From Ga0077536 sp943370145 (GTDB lineage Bacteria > Pseudomonadota > Gammaproteobacteria > Ga0077536), in the NCBI GenBank assembly GCA_943370145.1, contig CALRPY020000034.1, positions 1-48,235 on the forward strand: a stretch of 48,235 nucleotides of DNA. The letters run 5' to 3'. The notes beneath the pieces were generated by a model. It saw only the letters and a list, made by a program, of their open reading frames with translations, had not been told where the DNA came from and did no database searches. This document shows, piece by piece, positions 8,954-16,757 of the stretch; within the stretch, counting starts at the first letter, position 1; every line of letters starts with the position of its first letter. Position numbers and translations under genes: made by a program.

Positions 8954-9277
8954 ATGACCAAAAGAATTCTGAGTGGATTGCTGGCCGGTGGTTTGGCCGC
9001 CCTGTCGATGGCTGCCGTCGCGGAGGGCGATGCCACTGCCGGTCGCAAGACGGCGGAAACCTGCCTGGGCTGCCATGCGGTCGACGGCTACTTCAACGTC
9101 TACCCGACCTATCACGTGCCGAAGGTGGGCGGTCAAAGCGCGGCGTACATCGAGTCGGCGCTGAAGGCTTACCGCGACGGGGGCCGCAAGCACGAGACCA
9201 TGAACGCCAATGCGGCGAACCTGAGCGATCAGGACATTGCCAATATCGCGGCGTATTTCGCCAGCCAGGGCAAGTAA
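8954..9277 (+). CDS. Exported monohaem cytochrome c (c4/c553-like, first of pair)
   Basis: A 107-residue periplasmic electron carrier. The signal peptide ends around residue 23 (AAVA). The single haem attachment site is CLGCH (residues 37-41). A Met in HETMNANAANLSDQD is the likely second axial ligand, followed by the C-terminal helix DIANIAAYFASQGK typical of class I cytochromes. The segment GGQSAAYIESALKAYRDGGR is characteristic of cytochrome c4 domains. The next gene encodes a similar single domain, so the two may be the separated halves of a dihaem c4. No dedicated oxidoreductase adjoins them, so the partner is unknown. Confidence 0.9.
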   Translation: MTKRILSGLLAGGLAALSMAAVAEGDATAGRKTAETCLGCHAVDGYFNVYPTYHVPKVGGQSAAYIESALKAYRDGGRKHETMNANAANLSDQDIANIAAYFASQGK

Positions 9278-9305
9278 GCCTGCGCGAACCGGGAGATTCC
9301 AAAGC

Positions 9306-9653
9306 ATGAACAAGACCAGATTCGCCGCCTTGCTCGCCCTTGCGCTGACGACGGGCTCCGCGCTCGCCACGGACGCGGGCTCCGACCCGGCAGCCTTCAA
9401 GCAGAAGCTGGCGGCCTGCGGTGCCTGCCACGGCGAGAATGGCGACAAGCCGCTCGCCCCCGACTATCCGGTCATCGCCGGCCAGCCCGCCGACTACATC
9501 GCGGCGGCCCTGCGCCACTACCGTGATGGCCGTCGGAACAACCCGATCATGGGTGCCCAGATCCAGGCGCTGCAGCTTTCCGAGCAGGATATCGTCGCGC
9601 TCGGCGACTACTTCTCCCGCCAGAAAAGCCCGCTCGCCACGCTGAAGCCGTAA
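9306..9653 (+). CDS. Exported monohaem cytochrome c (c4-like, second of pair)
   Basis: A 115-residue class I cytochrome c. The signal peptide ends near residue 21 (ALA). The haem motif is CGACH (38-42), then NGDKPLAPDYPVIAGQPADYI, the methionine in NPIMGAQ, and LSEQDIVALGDYFSRQ. Domain layout and spacing match a cytochrome c4 half. It begins 28 bp after its partner and is probably co-transcribed. The frame is open further upstream, but the ATG at 9306 is the one that gives a proper signal peptide and follows GGGAG. The unit ends at the hairpin at 9670-9700. Confidence 0.9.
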   Translation: MNKTRFAALLALALTTGSALATDAGSDPAAFKQKLAACGACHGENGDKPLAPDYPVIAGQPADYIAAALRHYRDGRRNNPIMGAQIQALQLSEQDIVALGDYFSRQKSPLATLKP

Positions 9654-9669
9654 GCCGGCACCGCATCAC

Positions 9670-9700
9670 GCCGGCCGCCACGCTGAGCGTGGCGGCCGGC
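9670..9700. terminator. Bidirectional terminator-like hairpin
   Basis: A perfect 14-bp stem, GCCGGCCGCCACGC with its complement, around the 3-nt loop TGA. It lies between the convergent cytochrome and dienelactone-hydrolase-like genes. There is no T run, so termination is inferred from position and stem strength. Confidence 0.65.
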
Positions 9701-9734
9701 GCGTCGTCCCTGTGGCGGATCCCCCTGCCGCCGC

Positions 9735-10463
9735 CTACCCGGGTTGCCCCTGGGCCAGCACCTCCTCCAGGAAATTCAGCATCGCCTGCCGCGAGCGCCG
9801 GTCCGCGTTCGCGTCGTACTTGACGCCGAAGCCGGGGTCGTTGGCTTCCGGGTTGGTGAAGGAGTGCAGCGTGTTGCCGTACGTGTGGATCTGCCAGTCG
9901 GCGCCGGCGGCGCTCAGCTCCTCCTCCAGCGCCACGACGTCGGACACGGGCACCATCGGGTCGTCGTTACCATGCAGCACCAGCACCTTGGCCGTGATGC
10001 GGCGGCCGTCGGTATTGCCCGGCTTGCCGAGCAGGCCATGGAAGCTGACGACACCGCGGACGTCGGCGCCGCTGCGCGCGAGGTCCAGCACGCAGAGGCC
10101 GCCGAAGCAGAAGCCGATCGCGGCGATACGTCCCGGGTCCACCGCCGGGTCCCGGCGCGCCGCCGCCAGTGCCGCCTGAAAGCGGGCCTGCAGCAGCGCG
10201 CGATTCTCGAGGAAGGGCTTCATCAGGGCGCTGTTCTCCTCAGGGCCGCTGCCGAGCACGCCCTTGCCGTACATGTCGATTGCGATGCCGACATAACCCT
10301 GGGCCGCCAATGCCCGCGCCTTTCCGGCTTCAAAGGGGGACCTGCCCGCCCAGGCATGTGCGATGAGCACCGCCGGCAGGGGGCCCTTGGCGCCGTCCGG
10401 AATGCAGGCGACGGCCTCCAGCGTGCTGCCTTCGTGCATGTATTCAATGGTTTTTTCGATCAT
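9735..10463 (-). CDS. Dienelactone hydrolase family protein
   Basis: A 242-residue alpha/beta-hydrolase. The nucleophile elbow is GFCFGG with Cys119 as nucleophile, the acid is Asp168 (HGNDDPMVP) and the base is His200 (NTLHSFTNP). This Cys-Asp-His triad is that of dienelactone hydrolases rather than Ser esterases. Substrates of such chromosomal homologues are usually unknown; dienelactone itself is only one possibility, and no aromatic ring-cleavage genes are nearby. No signal peptide, so cytoplasmic. It is transcribed alone, away from the HD-domain gene across a 273-bp divergent gap in which I could not assign a promoter. Confidence 0.9.
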   Translation of the reverse strand: MIEKTIEYMHEGSTLEAVACIPDGAKGPLPAVLIAHAWAGRSPFEAGKARALAAQGYVGIAIDMYGKGVLGSGPEENSALMKPFLENRALLQARFQAALAAARRDPAVDPGRIAAIGFCFGGLCVLDLARSGADVRGVVSFHGLLGKPGNTDGRRITAKVLVLHGNDDPMVPVSDVVALEEELSAAGADWQIHTYGNTLHSFTNPEANDPGFGVKYDANADRRSRQAMLNFLEEVLAQGQPG

Positions 10464-10736
10464 GAACCTGTTCCTCGACTGTCGAAACTGAAGCGCTTGG
10501 GAACCGTTAATCTACCCCAGCAGGGTTGCCACGGGGCGACGTTGCGCTGCGATTGAAGCGAGCCGATCTGGCCGGTGCCATGCAAGCGTTCACATTTGCG
10601 ACATCGTTCCCGGGCACTCCCCGGAAGCGCTGCCTATACTTCGTCACCGGTTCGCCGATAAGAACGGTCATGTGGCACCGGGATGCCACCAGGCAACCGC
10701 ACCCAACACAAGGACCCTGAGCGCGGAATCGAAACA

Positions 10737-11594
10737 ATGCTGAACATCACGCAGGTACTTGCGGCGGAGGTGACGAACCGTCTCGGTTCGAACTACGCCG
10801 TGATGTTCGGCGGCGCCAATCCCAGGCATCTGGCCGCCGCCGCGGATATCGCCCGACGCGCACTGAACAGCATCGCGACCAGCGACGCGCTGTATCACAA
10901 CGTCGAGCATTCCGTGTACGTCACCGTGGTCGGCATGCAGATCCTGCTGGGGCGCCAGGTGCTGGCGGCCGACGTGACGCCGGCCGATTGGCTCAATGTG
11001 GTCACCGCCCTGTTGTGCCACGACATCGGGTACGTGCGCGGCATCTGCGTCAGTGACGGGGTGGACCGGCTCGCGACCGGCATCGGCAACCAGTCCACGC
11101 GGCTGCCCGAAGGGGTCAGCGATGCGGCGCTGATGCCGCTGCACGTCGACCGCGGCAAGCGCTACATCGCCGAGCAGTTCGCGGCCGCCGATGCCCTGGT
11201 CGACATCGAAGCCGTGCAGTGCTGCATCGAACGCACGCGTTTTCCGGTGCCGGACGATCCCTGGTACCTGGATACCGATGACTATCCCGGGCTCGTGCGC
11301 GGGGCCGATCTGATTGGCCAGCTGTCCGACCCGCGCTACCTGAGCAAGCTGTCCGCGGTGTTTTTCGAATTCGAGGAGATCGGCTTCAATCGCCAGACGG
11401 GCTACCGCAAGCCAGGCGACCTGCTGAGCGCCTATCCCGCGTTCTTTGCCCGGAATGTGGCACCATTCATCGTCGACTCGGAACGCTATCTCAAGCAGAC
11501 CAAGGACGGGCGTGAAATCCTCGCAAGCCTCTATCGCAACCTCGACATCGCCCGCCAGCCCGAGGCGACCGTCACCCTCGCACGCCAGGCCTGA
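10737..11594 (+). CDS. HD-domain metal-dependent phosphohydrolase
   Basis: A 285-residue soluble protein. YHNVEHSVYV (His54, His58) and ALLCHDIGYVRG (His95-Asp96) form the metal site of the HD superfamily. Their layout recalls class I cyclic nucleotide phosphodiesterases (HNxxH then HD). Substrate cannot be assigned; cyclic nucleotide or other phosphoester hydrolysis is the general expectation. The start at 10737 was chosen because it gives a compact N-terminus (MLNITQVLAAEV); an upstream ATG at 10683 would add 18 Arg/Pro-rich residues. The 3' end overlaps the possible start of the next gene by about 80 bp in another frame. Confidence 0.8.
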   Translation: MLNITQVLAAEVTNRLGSNYAVMFGGANPRHLAAAADIARRALNSIATSDALYHNVEHSVYVTVVGMQILLGRQVLAADVTPADWLNVVTALLCHDIGYVRGICVSDGVDRLATGIGNQSTRLPEGVSDAALMPLHVDRGKRYIAEQFAAADALVDIEAVQCCIERTRFPVPDDPWYLDTDDYPGLVRGADLIGQLSDPRYLSKLSAVFFEFEEIGFNRQTGYRKPGDLLSAYPAFFARNVAPFIVDSERYLKQTKDGREILASLYRNLDIARQPEATVTLARQA

Positions 11595-12516
11595 GCCGCG
11601 CCACGCGCGCTGGCGCCAGCTGCTGCTGGCAGGCCTCGTTGTCCTGTCCGGCCCGCTCGCAGCCGCTGACTGGCCGCTCAGCGAAGTGGCGCCCGGCGTG
11701 TACGTCCATCATGGCCAGCACGTCGGGATCGACGACCCGGCGCGCGGCGACAGCGCGAACCTGGCTTTCATCGTCGGCAAGCGCTGCGTTGCCGTCGTCG
11801 ACAGCGGCGGCAGCGTCGTCACGGGACAGGCCTTGCGCGCGGCGATCGCGCGCACGACGCCGCTGCCGGTCTGTTACGTCATCAACACGCACGCACATTT
11901 CGATCACGTGCTCGGTAACGAGGCTTTCCGCGCCGATGCGCCGCAGTTCGTCGGCCATGCGAACCTCGTCGCCGCGCTGGAGGCTAGCCGTGACTACTTC
12001 GCAACCCGCTTCGCCGACGAACTGGGCGGCCCCGCGCGCGAGGCTGCGGTGATCGGCCCCGATCTCGTGGTCGACGACCGCCTGACGCTCGATCTCGGGG
12101 CGCGCACGCTGGAACTCCGCGCGGTGCCGGACGCGCATACGACGGCCGATCTCACTGTCTTCGACAGTGCGACGGCAACGCTGCTGAGCGGGGATCTCGT
12201 CTTCATGGAGCGCCTGCCGGTGCTCGACGGCAGCCTGCGCGGCTGGTTGGCGTGGCTGGGCGAAGCGCGGGGCAAGCCCGCCAGCCGCGTGGTGCCGGGC
12301 CACGGCCCCGTATCCGCAGCCTGGCCCTCCGCGCTGGACGCCGAGGAATCCTACCTCGCCGGCTTGCTGGCGAGGGTCCGCGCGGCGGTCGGGGAGGGCC
12401 TGTTTCTCGAGGACGTCAGCGCCGCGGCGGCTGGCGAGTCGCCCGCCGGCTGGTTGCTGACCGGGCCCCATGCGCGCAATGCGGGCAAGGCCTTTCGCGA
12501 AGTCGAATGGGAGTGA
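11512..12516 (+). CDS. Exported MBL-fold metallohydrolase, SoxH/quinoprotein-relay type
   Basis: A zinc-type metallo-beta-lactamase-fold protein. A secretion signal (WRQLLLAGLVVLSGPLAAA) precedes VAPGVYVHHGQH. The metal motif is NTHAHFDHVLGN, with further ligands in FVGHANL, AHTTADL, LLSGDLVF and VVPGHGPVS. The order and the VCYVINTHAHFDH region resemble 'quinoprotein relay system zinc metallohydrolase 2', a SoxH relative usually found near PQQ-dependent dehydrogenases and c-type cytochromes. No PQQ enzyme is in view. The start is uncertain: the GTG at 11512 gives a 334-residue protein with a long n-region, and the signal suggests translation may begin closer to 11600 at a non-ATG codon. It overlaps the end of the HD gene. 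Confidence 0.75.
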   Translation: MKSSQASIATSTSPASPRRPSPSHARPEPRHARWRQLLLAGLVVLSGPLAAADWPLSEVAPGVYVHHGQHVGIDDPARGDSANLAFIVGKRCVAVVDSGGSVVTGQALRAAIARTTPLPVCYVINTHAHFDHVLGNEAFRADAPQFVGHANLVAALEASRDYFATRFADELGGPAREAAVIGPDLVVDDRLTLDLGARTLELRAVPDAHTTADLTVFDSATATLLSGDLVFMERLPVLDGSLRGWLAWLGEARGKPASRVVPGHGPVSAAWPSALDAEESYLAGLLARVRAAVGEGLFLEDVSAAAAGESPAGWLLTGPHARNAGKAFREVEWE

Positions 12517-12532
12517 GCGGCGCGCGTCACGC

Positions 12533-13255
12533 TCAGAACTTCGCGCCGAGACTCGTGCAGAGGAAGCGCATCAGCGGCGCCGCCGCCGTGTAGCTCTCGG
12601 CAACGAAATCCACCAGTCCCGGTTCATGCAGCAGGCCCGCATCGAACGCCCGGGTGACGATGAAGTCCTTGCGCCTGAGATCCTCCGCATGGTCGTGCTC
12701 GGCCGGGAAGCCCCGCGGCACCCGACGCAGGGCCGTGCCGAAGAACTGGAAGCCGGCGCCGTCGGCCGCCACCGCGCGGGCTCGCGACCACGCGCGCGGC
12801 TGGTCGCAGATGTGCTGGCGGATGCGGTTCGCAACGTCGGTTTCCGGGTGCCAGATGCCGCAGCCCAGGAAGCATTCATCGAGGCCGACGTGGAAGTAGT
12901 ATCCCGGTCCGTGGATGTCGCGAAAGGCGTCGTGGCGGAAATGGATGCCCAGGTTCGTCTTGTAGGGGCGCTTGTCGCGCGCGAAACGCGTGTCGCGATA
13001 GATGCGCAGCAATGAGCCGCCCATGCGCTTCGGGACGCACAGCAGGCGCGGCGAAAGCCTGGCGAGCGGTTGCTCCATGGCCTGGATGAAATCGAGCGCC
13101 GGCTCGAGCAGGTCCCGCTCGTACACCGCCTTGTTGGCCTGGAACCACTCGCGGTTGTTGTTCTGCGAAAGTTTGTGCAGGAATTCGAGCGCGGCCGGCG
13201 CGAAGCCGGAAAAGCGGGCAGTGGCCGGGGCAGCCTGTATTTTCTTGCGTGCCAT
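12533..13255 (-). CDS. DUF2461 domain protein
   Basis: A 240-residue protein matching the DUF2461/TIGR02453 family along its length: FSGFAPAALEFLHKL, NNNREWFQANKAVYE, LLRIYRDTRFARDKRPYKTNLGI and GPGYYFHVG. No biochemical function is established for the family as far as I know. It has no signal peptide or membrane segment. It converges on the metallohydrolase gene with only 16 bp between stops, and lies 48 bp downstream of nothing on its own strand except glpD's promoter-distal end, so it may have its own promoter in that short gap or be read from glpKD. Confidence 0.88.
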   Translation of the reverse strand: MARKKIQAAPATARFSGFAPAALEFLHKLSQNNNREWFQANKAVYERDLLEPALDFIQAMEQPLARLSPRLLCVPKRMGGSLLRIYRDTRFARDKRPYKTNLGIHFRHDAFRDIHGPGYYFHVGLDECFLGCGIWHPETDVANRIRQHICDQPRAWSRARAVAADGAGFQFFGTALRRVPRGFPAEHDHAEDLRRKDFIVTRAFDAGLLHEPGLVDFVAESYTAAAPLMRFLCTSLGAKF

Positions 13256-13303
13256 GCAGAAGCTCCGCGCGCGGGCTGCGCGCCGTCACCCGCCGCCGAT
13301 GCG

Positions 13304-14794
13304 TCAGGCGGGGGCGACTATATAGCGCGCCGCGAGTTGCTGGAACTCGGCGAGATCCGCGGCGACCCGCTCGGGACCGCGCCCGAGTTCTTCCCCCACG
13401 ATGGCCGCAACCCGCGGCGCGGCGGCGAGTGCGCTCCTGGCGTCGAGGAACAGCGCCCGGCAGCGCCGGGCGAGCACGTCTTCGGTGCGGCGTGCCATCG
13501 CATGGCGAACGGCATGGCGCACGCCGTCCTCGGTGAGGTCGACCCCCGGCAGGGTTGGCGATGGCGGCCCCCCGGTCGGCGCGTGCGGTGCGCGCAGCGT
13601 CGCGCTGGCCGTGCCGGAGGCCCCGGCCGTGAGCCCGCTGCCGCGCAGGGCGAAATCGACGATCTCGACCGCCATTCGGCGAAAGGTTGTCCATTTGCCA
13701 CCGATCACCGTCACGAGGCCGCTGTCCGCGCGATGCAGGCTGTGCTCGCGCGACACCTGCGCCGTGCGTACGCCAGGATTGCCGGCGAGCGGACGGATGC
13801 CGCAGAACGCGGCGCTGACATCACGGCGGGTCGGGTTGCGCCGCAGGTAGCGGGCGGCGGTCTCCAGCAGCACGGAGATTTCGTGCGCCGTGGGTACCGG
13901 TTCCGCCTCACATGAGTCGGCCGCGATGTCGGTGGTGCCCAGCAGCGTGCGTCCCCGCCATGGAATCGCGAACATCACGCGCCCGTCGTCGACCCGCGGC
14001 ATAAGCAGCGCCGTGTCCCCGCCGAGGAATTCGCGCCCCATGACGAGGTGGCTGCCCCGGCTCAGGCGCAGGGGCGGCCCGTTTGCCGGTGCGTCCATGC
14101 GCAGCACCGCAGCCGCGGCGGGACCCGTCGCATTGATCACGCGGGCGGCCCGGACTTCGTGTTCACGACCGCTTTCCCGGTCCCGGTAGCGCACGCCGCA
14201 GACGCGACCATTGGCGCGTTTGAGCAGCCCGGTGACTTCAGCGTAGTTGATGCAAAGTGCGCCGTCCGCGCAGGCCGCTTCGAGCACCGCGAACAGGAGT
14301 TCCGTGTCGTCGAACTGACCGTCATGGAAGCTCACGCCACCCATGAACGTCGCGGGGCGCAGGCCGGGCACGAGGGTTTCGAGCGCGGTCCGCGACAGCC
14401 AGGTCGACCGGGGAAAGGCGTCCCGGCCTGCCAGCAGATCGTACGCGGCGAGCCCCGCCCGGAAGCGGCAGCGTTCGCGCCAGCCGACGACCGGCACCAC
14501 GAAACGCAGCTCACGCACGAGTTCGGGTGCGTTCCGACGCAGCAGCGCGCGCTCGCGCAGCGCTTCGCGCACGAGGCCGAGCCTGCCCTGGGCAAGGTAA
14601 CGCACGCCCCCATGAATGAGTTTCGTGCTGCGGCTCGACGTCCCCGCACCGAAGTCGCGAGCCTCGAGCAGCACCACTCGCAGGCCACGCGCCGCCGCTT
14701 CCCAGGCCACCCCGGCGCCTGTTGCGCCGCCGCCGATCACCACCAGATCGGCGCCAGCGTCAGCGCCGGCCAGCATCGCCTCGCGCGCGATCAC
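13304..14794 (-). CDS. glpD: Aerobic glycerol-3-phosphate dehydrogenase
   Basis: A 496-residue FAD enzyme that oxidises glycerol 3-phosphate to dihydroxyacetone phosphate and passes electrons to quinone at the inner membrane. The dinucleotide fold is VVIGGGATGAGVAWE near the N-terminus, followed by GTSSRSTKLIHGGVRYL, the family's substrate/flavin motif. Later come MFAIPWRGRTLLGTTD and the C-terminal helical domain. The GTG at 14794 overlaps the TGA of glpK in a GTGA arrangement, supporting translational coupling; an in-frame ATG at 14776 is the alternative. Length fits the family. It forms an operon with glpK. Confidence 0.94.
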   Translation of the reverse strand: MIAREAMLAGADAGADLVVIGGGATGAGVAWEAAARGLRVVLLEARDFGAGTSSRSTKLIHGGVRYLAQGRLGLVREALRERALLRRNAPELVRELRFVVPVVGWRERCRFRAGLAAYDLLAGRDAFPRSTWLSRTALETLVPGLRPATFMGGVSFHDGQFDDTELLFAVLEAACADGALCINYAEVTGLLKRANGRVCGVRYRDRESGREHEVRAARVINATGPAAAAVLRMDAPANGPPLRLSRGSHLVMGREFLGGDTALLMPRVDDGRVMFAIPWRGRTLLGTTDIAADSCEAEPVPTAHEISVLLETAARYLRRNPTRRDVSAAFCGIRPLAGNPGVRTAQVSREHSLHRADSGLVTVIGGKWTTFRRMAVEIVDFALRGSGLTAGASGTASATLRAPHAPTGGPPSPTLPGVDLTEDGVRHAVRHAMARRTEDVLARRCRALFLDARSALAAAPRVAAIVGEELGRGPERVAADLAEFQQLAARYIVAPA

Positions 14795-16281
14795 AGCTCC
14801 CGGGCCCAGCCGCCGGCGCGCCCGACGGCCGCACGCCAGCGTCGGTGCAGTCGCGCCGCATCGAGCGTCGACGCGCACGGCGCGAAACGGCGCGCGGCGG
14901 GCCAGCAGCCGCGCAGTGCGTCGAGGTCGGGCCACAGGCCCGAACCGAGCCCGGCGAGCGCGGCCGCGCCGAGCGCGGTGCTCTCCAGCATCGGCGGCCG
15001 CTCCAGTTCGAGGTCGAGCACCGCCGCCTGGATCGCGAGGAGCAGATCGTTGCGTGCGGCGCCACCGTCGACCCGCAGCGAGCGCAGCGGCTGCGGCAGG
15101 TCGCGCCGCATCACGTCCAGCACGTCGGCAACCTGCAGGGCGATGCCTTCCAGCGCGGCGCGTGCGATGTGGCCCTTGCCGGTGCCTCGCGTCAGCCCGA
15201 TCAGCAGGCCGCGCGCGTCCGCATCCCAGTGCGGCGCGCCGAGGCCGGTGAACGCCGGCACCAGCGTGACCCCGCCGCTGTCCGGCACGCTCGCGGCCAG
15301 CGCCTCGATGTCCGCGGCGTCGTCGACCAGGCCGAGCGCGTCCCGCAGCCACTGCACGAGGGCCCCGCCCATGAACACGCTGCCCTCGAGTGCGTAGGTC
15401 GTGATGCCGTCGATGCGCCAGGCGGGGGATGCGAGCAGGCCGGCCCCGGGGCGTGGTACCTCGCGGCCGGCGTTGACGAGGATGAAGCAGCCGGTGCCGT
15501 AGGTGCACTTCGCGTCTCCCGGCTCGAAACAGCGCAGCCCGAACAGGGCCGCCTGCTGATCGCCCGCGACGCCGGTCAGCGGGCTGCGCAGTCCGGCCAG
15601 TCCGCTGATTTCGAAATGGACGCCGGTGCAGTCGACGATACGTGGCAGCAGCGCGCGCGGAATCGACCACAGCGCGAGGAGTTCGTCGTCCCAGTCGCCG
15701 GTCGCGAGGTCGAGCAGCAGCGTGCGCGACGCGTTGGTGAGGTCGATGAGGTGTTCGCGTCCTCCGCTGAGCTGCCACATGAGCCAGCTGTCGACGGTGC
15801 CGAAGGCCAGTTCACCGCGGGCGGCGCGCGCCTGTGCGCCCGGGCAATGCTCGAGCAGCCAGGCCAGCTTGCTCGCCGAGAAATAGGGATCGAGCAGGAG
15901 GCCCGTGCGCTCGCGGACGAAGGATTCCAGACCCGCCTCACGCTGCCGCCGGCACGCCTCGGCGGTACGCCGATCCTGCCAGACGAGCGCCCGGTGGAGC
16001 GGCAGGCCGGTGCGGCGGTCCCATAACACGACGGTTTCCCGCTGGTTGGTGAGTCCGACCGCATGGATATCGCCGGGCGCGACGCCCGCGCGCGCGATCG
16101 CTTCGAGGGCCACGTCGCGCACCGTGTGCCAGATTTCCAGTGGATCGTGCTCGACGCGACCGGGTGCGGGGAAGTGCTGGGTCAGCTCGCGCCGGGCGCT
16201 CGCGAGCACATGCAGCCCGTCGTCGAGGACGAGCGCCCGCGAACTGGTGGTTCCCTGATCGAGTGCCAGCAGCAGGGCCAT
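14791..16281 (-). CDS. glpK: Glycerol kinase
   Basis: A 496-residue FGGY-family kinase that phosphorylates glycerol to glycerol 3-phosphate, the substrate of the downstream GlpD. Seen are LALDQGTTSSRAL (phosphate 1 loop), GLTNQRETVVLWDRRTG, ALVWQDRRT, GVAGDQQAALFG with the catalytic Asp, and LRVDGGAARNDLLL. The length is that of standard bacterial GlpK. No glpF transporter or glpR repressor gene lies in view. It is divergent from the GGDEF-like gene across a long intergenic region. Confidence 0.97.
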   Translation of the reverse strand: MALLLALDQGTTSSRALVLDDGLHVLASARRELTQHFPAPGRVEHDPLEIWHTVRDVALEAIARAGVAPGDIHAVGLTNQRETVVLWDRRTGLPLHRALVWQDRRTAEACRRQREAGLESFVRERTGLLLDPYFSASKLAWLLEHCPGAQARAARGELAFGTVDSWLMWQLSGGREHLIDLTNASRTLLLDLATGDWDDELLALWSIPRALLPRIVDCTGVHFEISGLAGLRSPLTGVAGDQQAALFGLRCFEPGDAKCTYGTGCFILVNAGREVPRPGAGLLASPAWRIDGITTYALEGSVFMGGALVQWLRDALGLVDDAADIEALAASVPDSGGVTLVPAFTGLGAPHWDADARGLLIGLTRGTGKGHIARAALEGIALQVADVLDVMRRDLPQPLRSLRVDGGAARNDLLLAIQAAVLDLELERPPMLESTALGAAALAGLGSGLWPDLDALRGCWPAARRFAPCASTLDAARLHRRWRAAVGRAGGWAREL

Positions 16282-16757
16282 GATGACTCGAGTTTACTTG
16301 GGCTAATCAATTTGGGCGATGGCCCGGCCAGGCTGCGCCCAATACCTTGGATGCGCGAAGTGGAGGGGGGAGGTAGGTATTGCGTGCGTGAGGACCCTGT
16401 CCGCGCGCACTGTGCTTGCTGCCATGTAGGGCGCTTAGCCGCGCTCAAAGGTTTCGCGGATCCTGACCGCCCATGGCGGGCGAGGCGCGCGGAGTCTTTG
16501 CGAACCCCTTTTGTACTGCCTGACTTTGGCGCCCGGGGCAACCCGGGCGCATGTTTTATCCCCCCGGCATTGCCAATCCCTGGGCCACCGCGCGGTTTCA
16601 TCGGCAGGTGACGGCCCGTGCGCTTCCCCGCGTCCGGAAAGAATGCGGGGAATGTGAATCCCTCCACGAATTCTCAATTCCAGCCGCCCGCTGTCGATAA
16701 CCCTGGCGCAGTTCTTGTCTGCTTTCGGCCGAGGCCGGCAACCGGGATTTGAAGAAA
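16282..16757. other. 476-bp divergent intergenic region with hairpins
   Basis: It separates glpK (minus) from the GGDEF-cupin gene (plus). It holds a terminator-like hairpin at 16529-16557 read in the plus direction although no plus-strand gene precedes it, and a second inverted repeat TTCCCCGC/GCGGGGAA (16624-16631 with 16645-16652). Upstream of the terminator are several GGA triplets. I see no credible open reading frame. A small RNA ending at 16557 is one explanation. Confidence 0.5.
16529..16557 (+). terminator. Orphan intrinsic-terminator-like hairpin
   Basis: GCGCCCGGG (16529-16537), tetraloop GCAA, CCCGGGCGC (16542-16550), followed by ATGTTTTA. The stable 9-bp stem with a GNRA loop and a T-rich tail is typical of a Rho-independent terminator for plus-strand RNA. 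No annotated gene lies upstream on that strand. Confidence 0.55.

Noticed and set aside
13304..15778. glpD frame continuing 328 codons upstream into glpK
   Set aside because: The upstream part is an off-frame reading of glpK; GlpD starts with its own FAD-binding fold near 14794.
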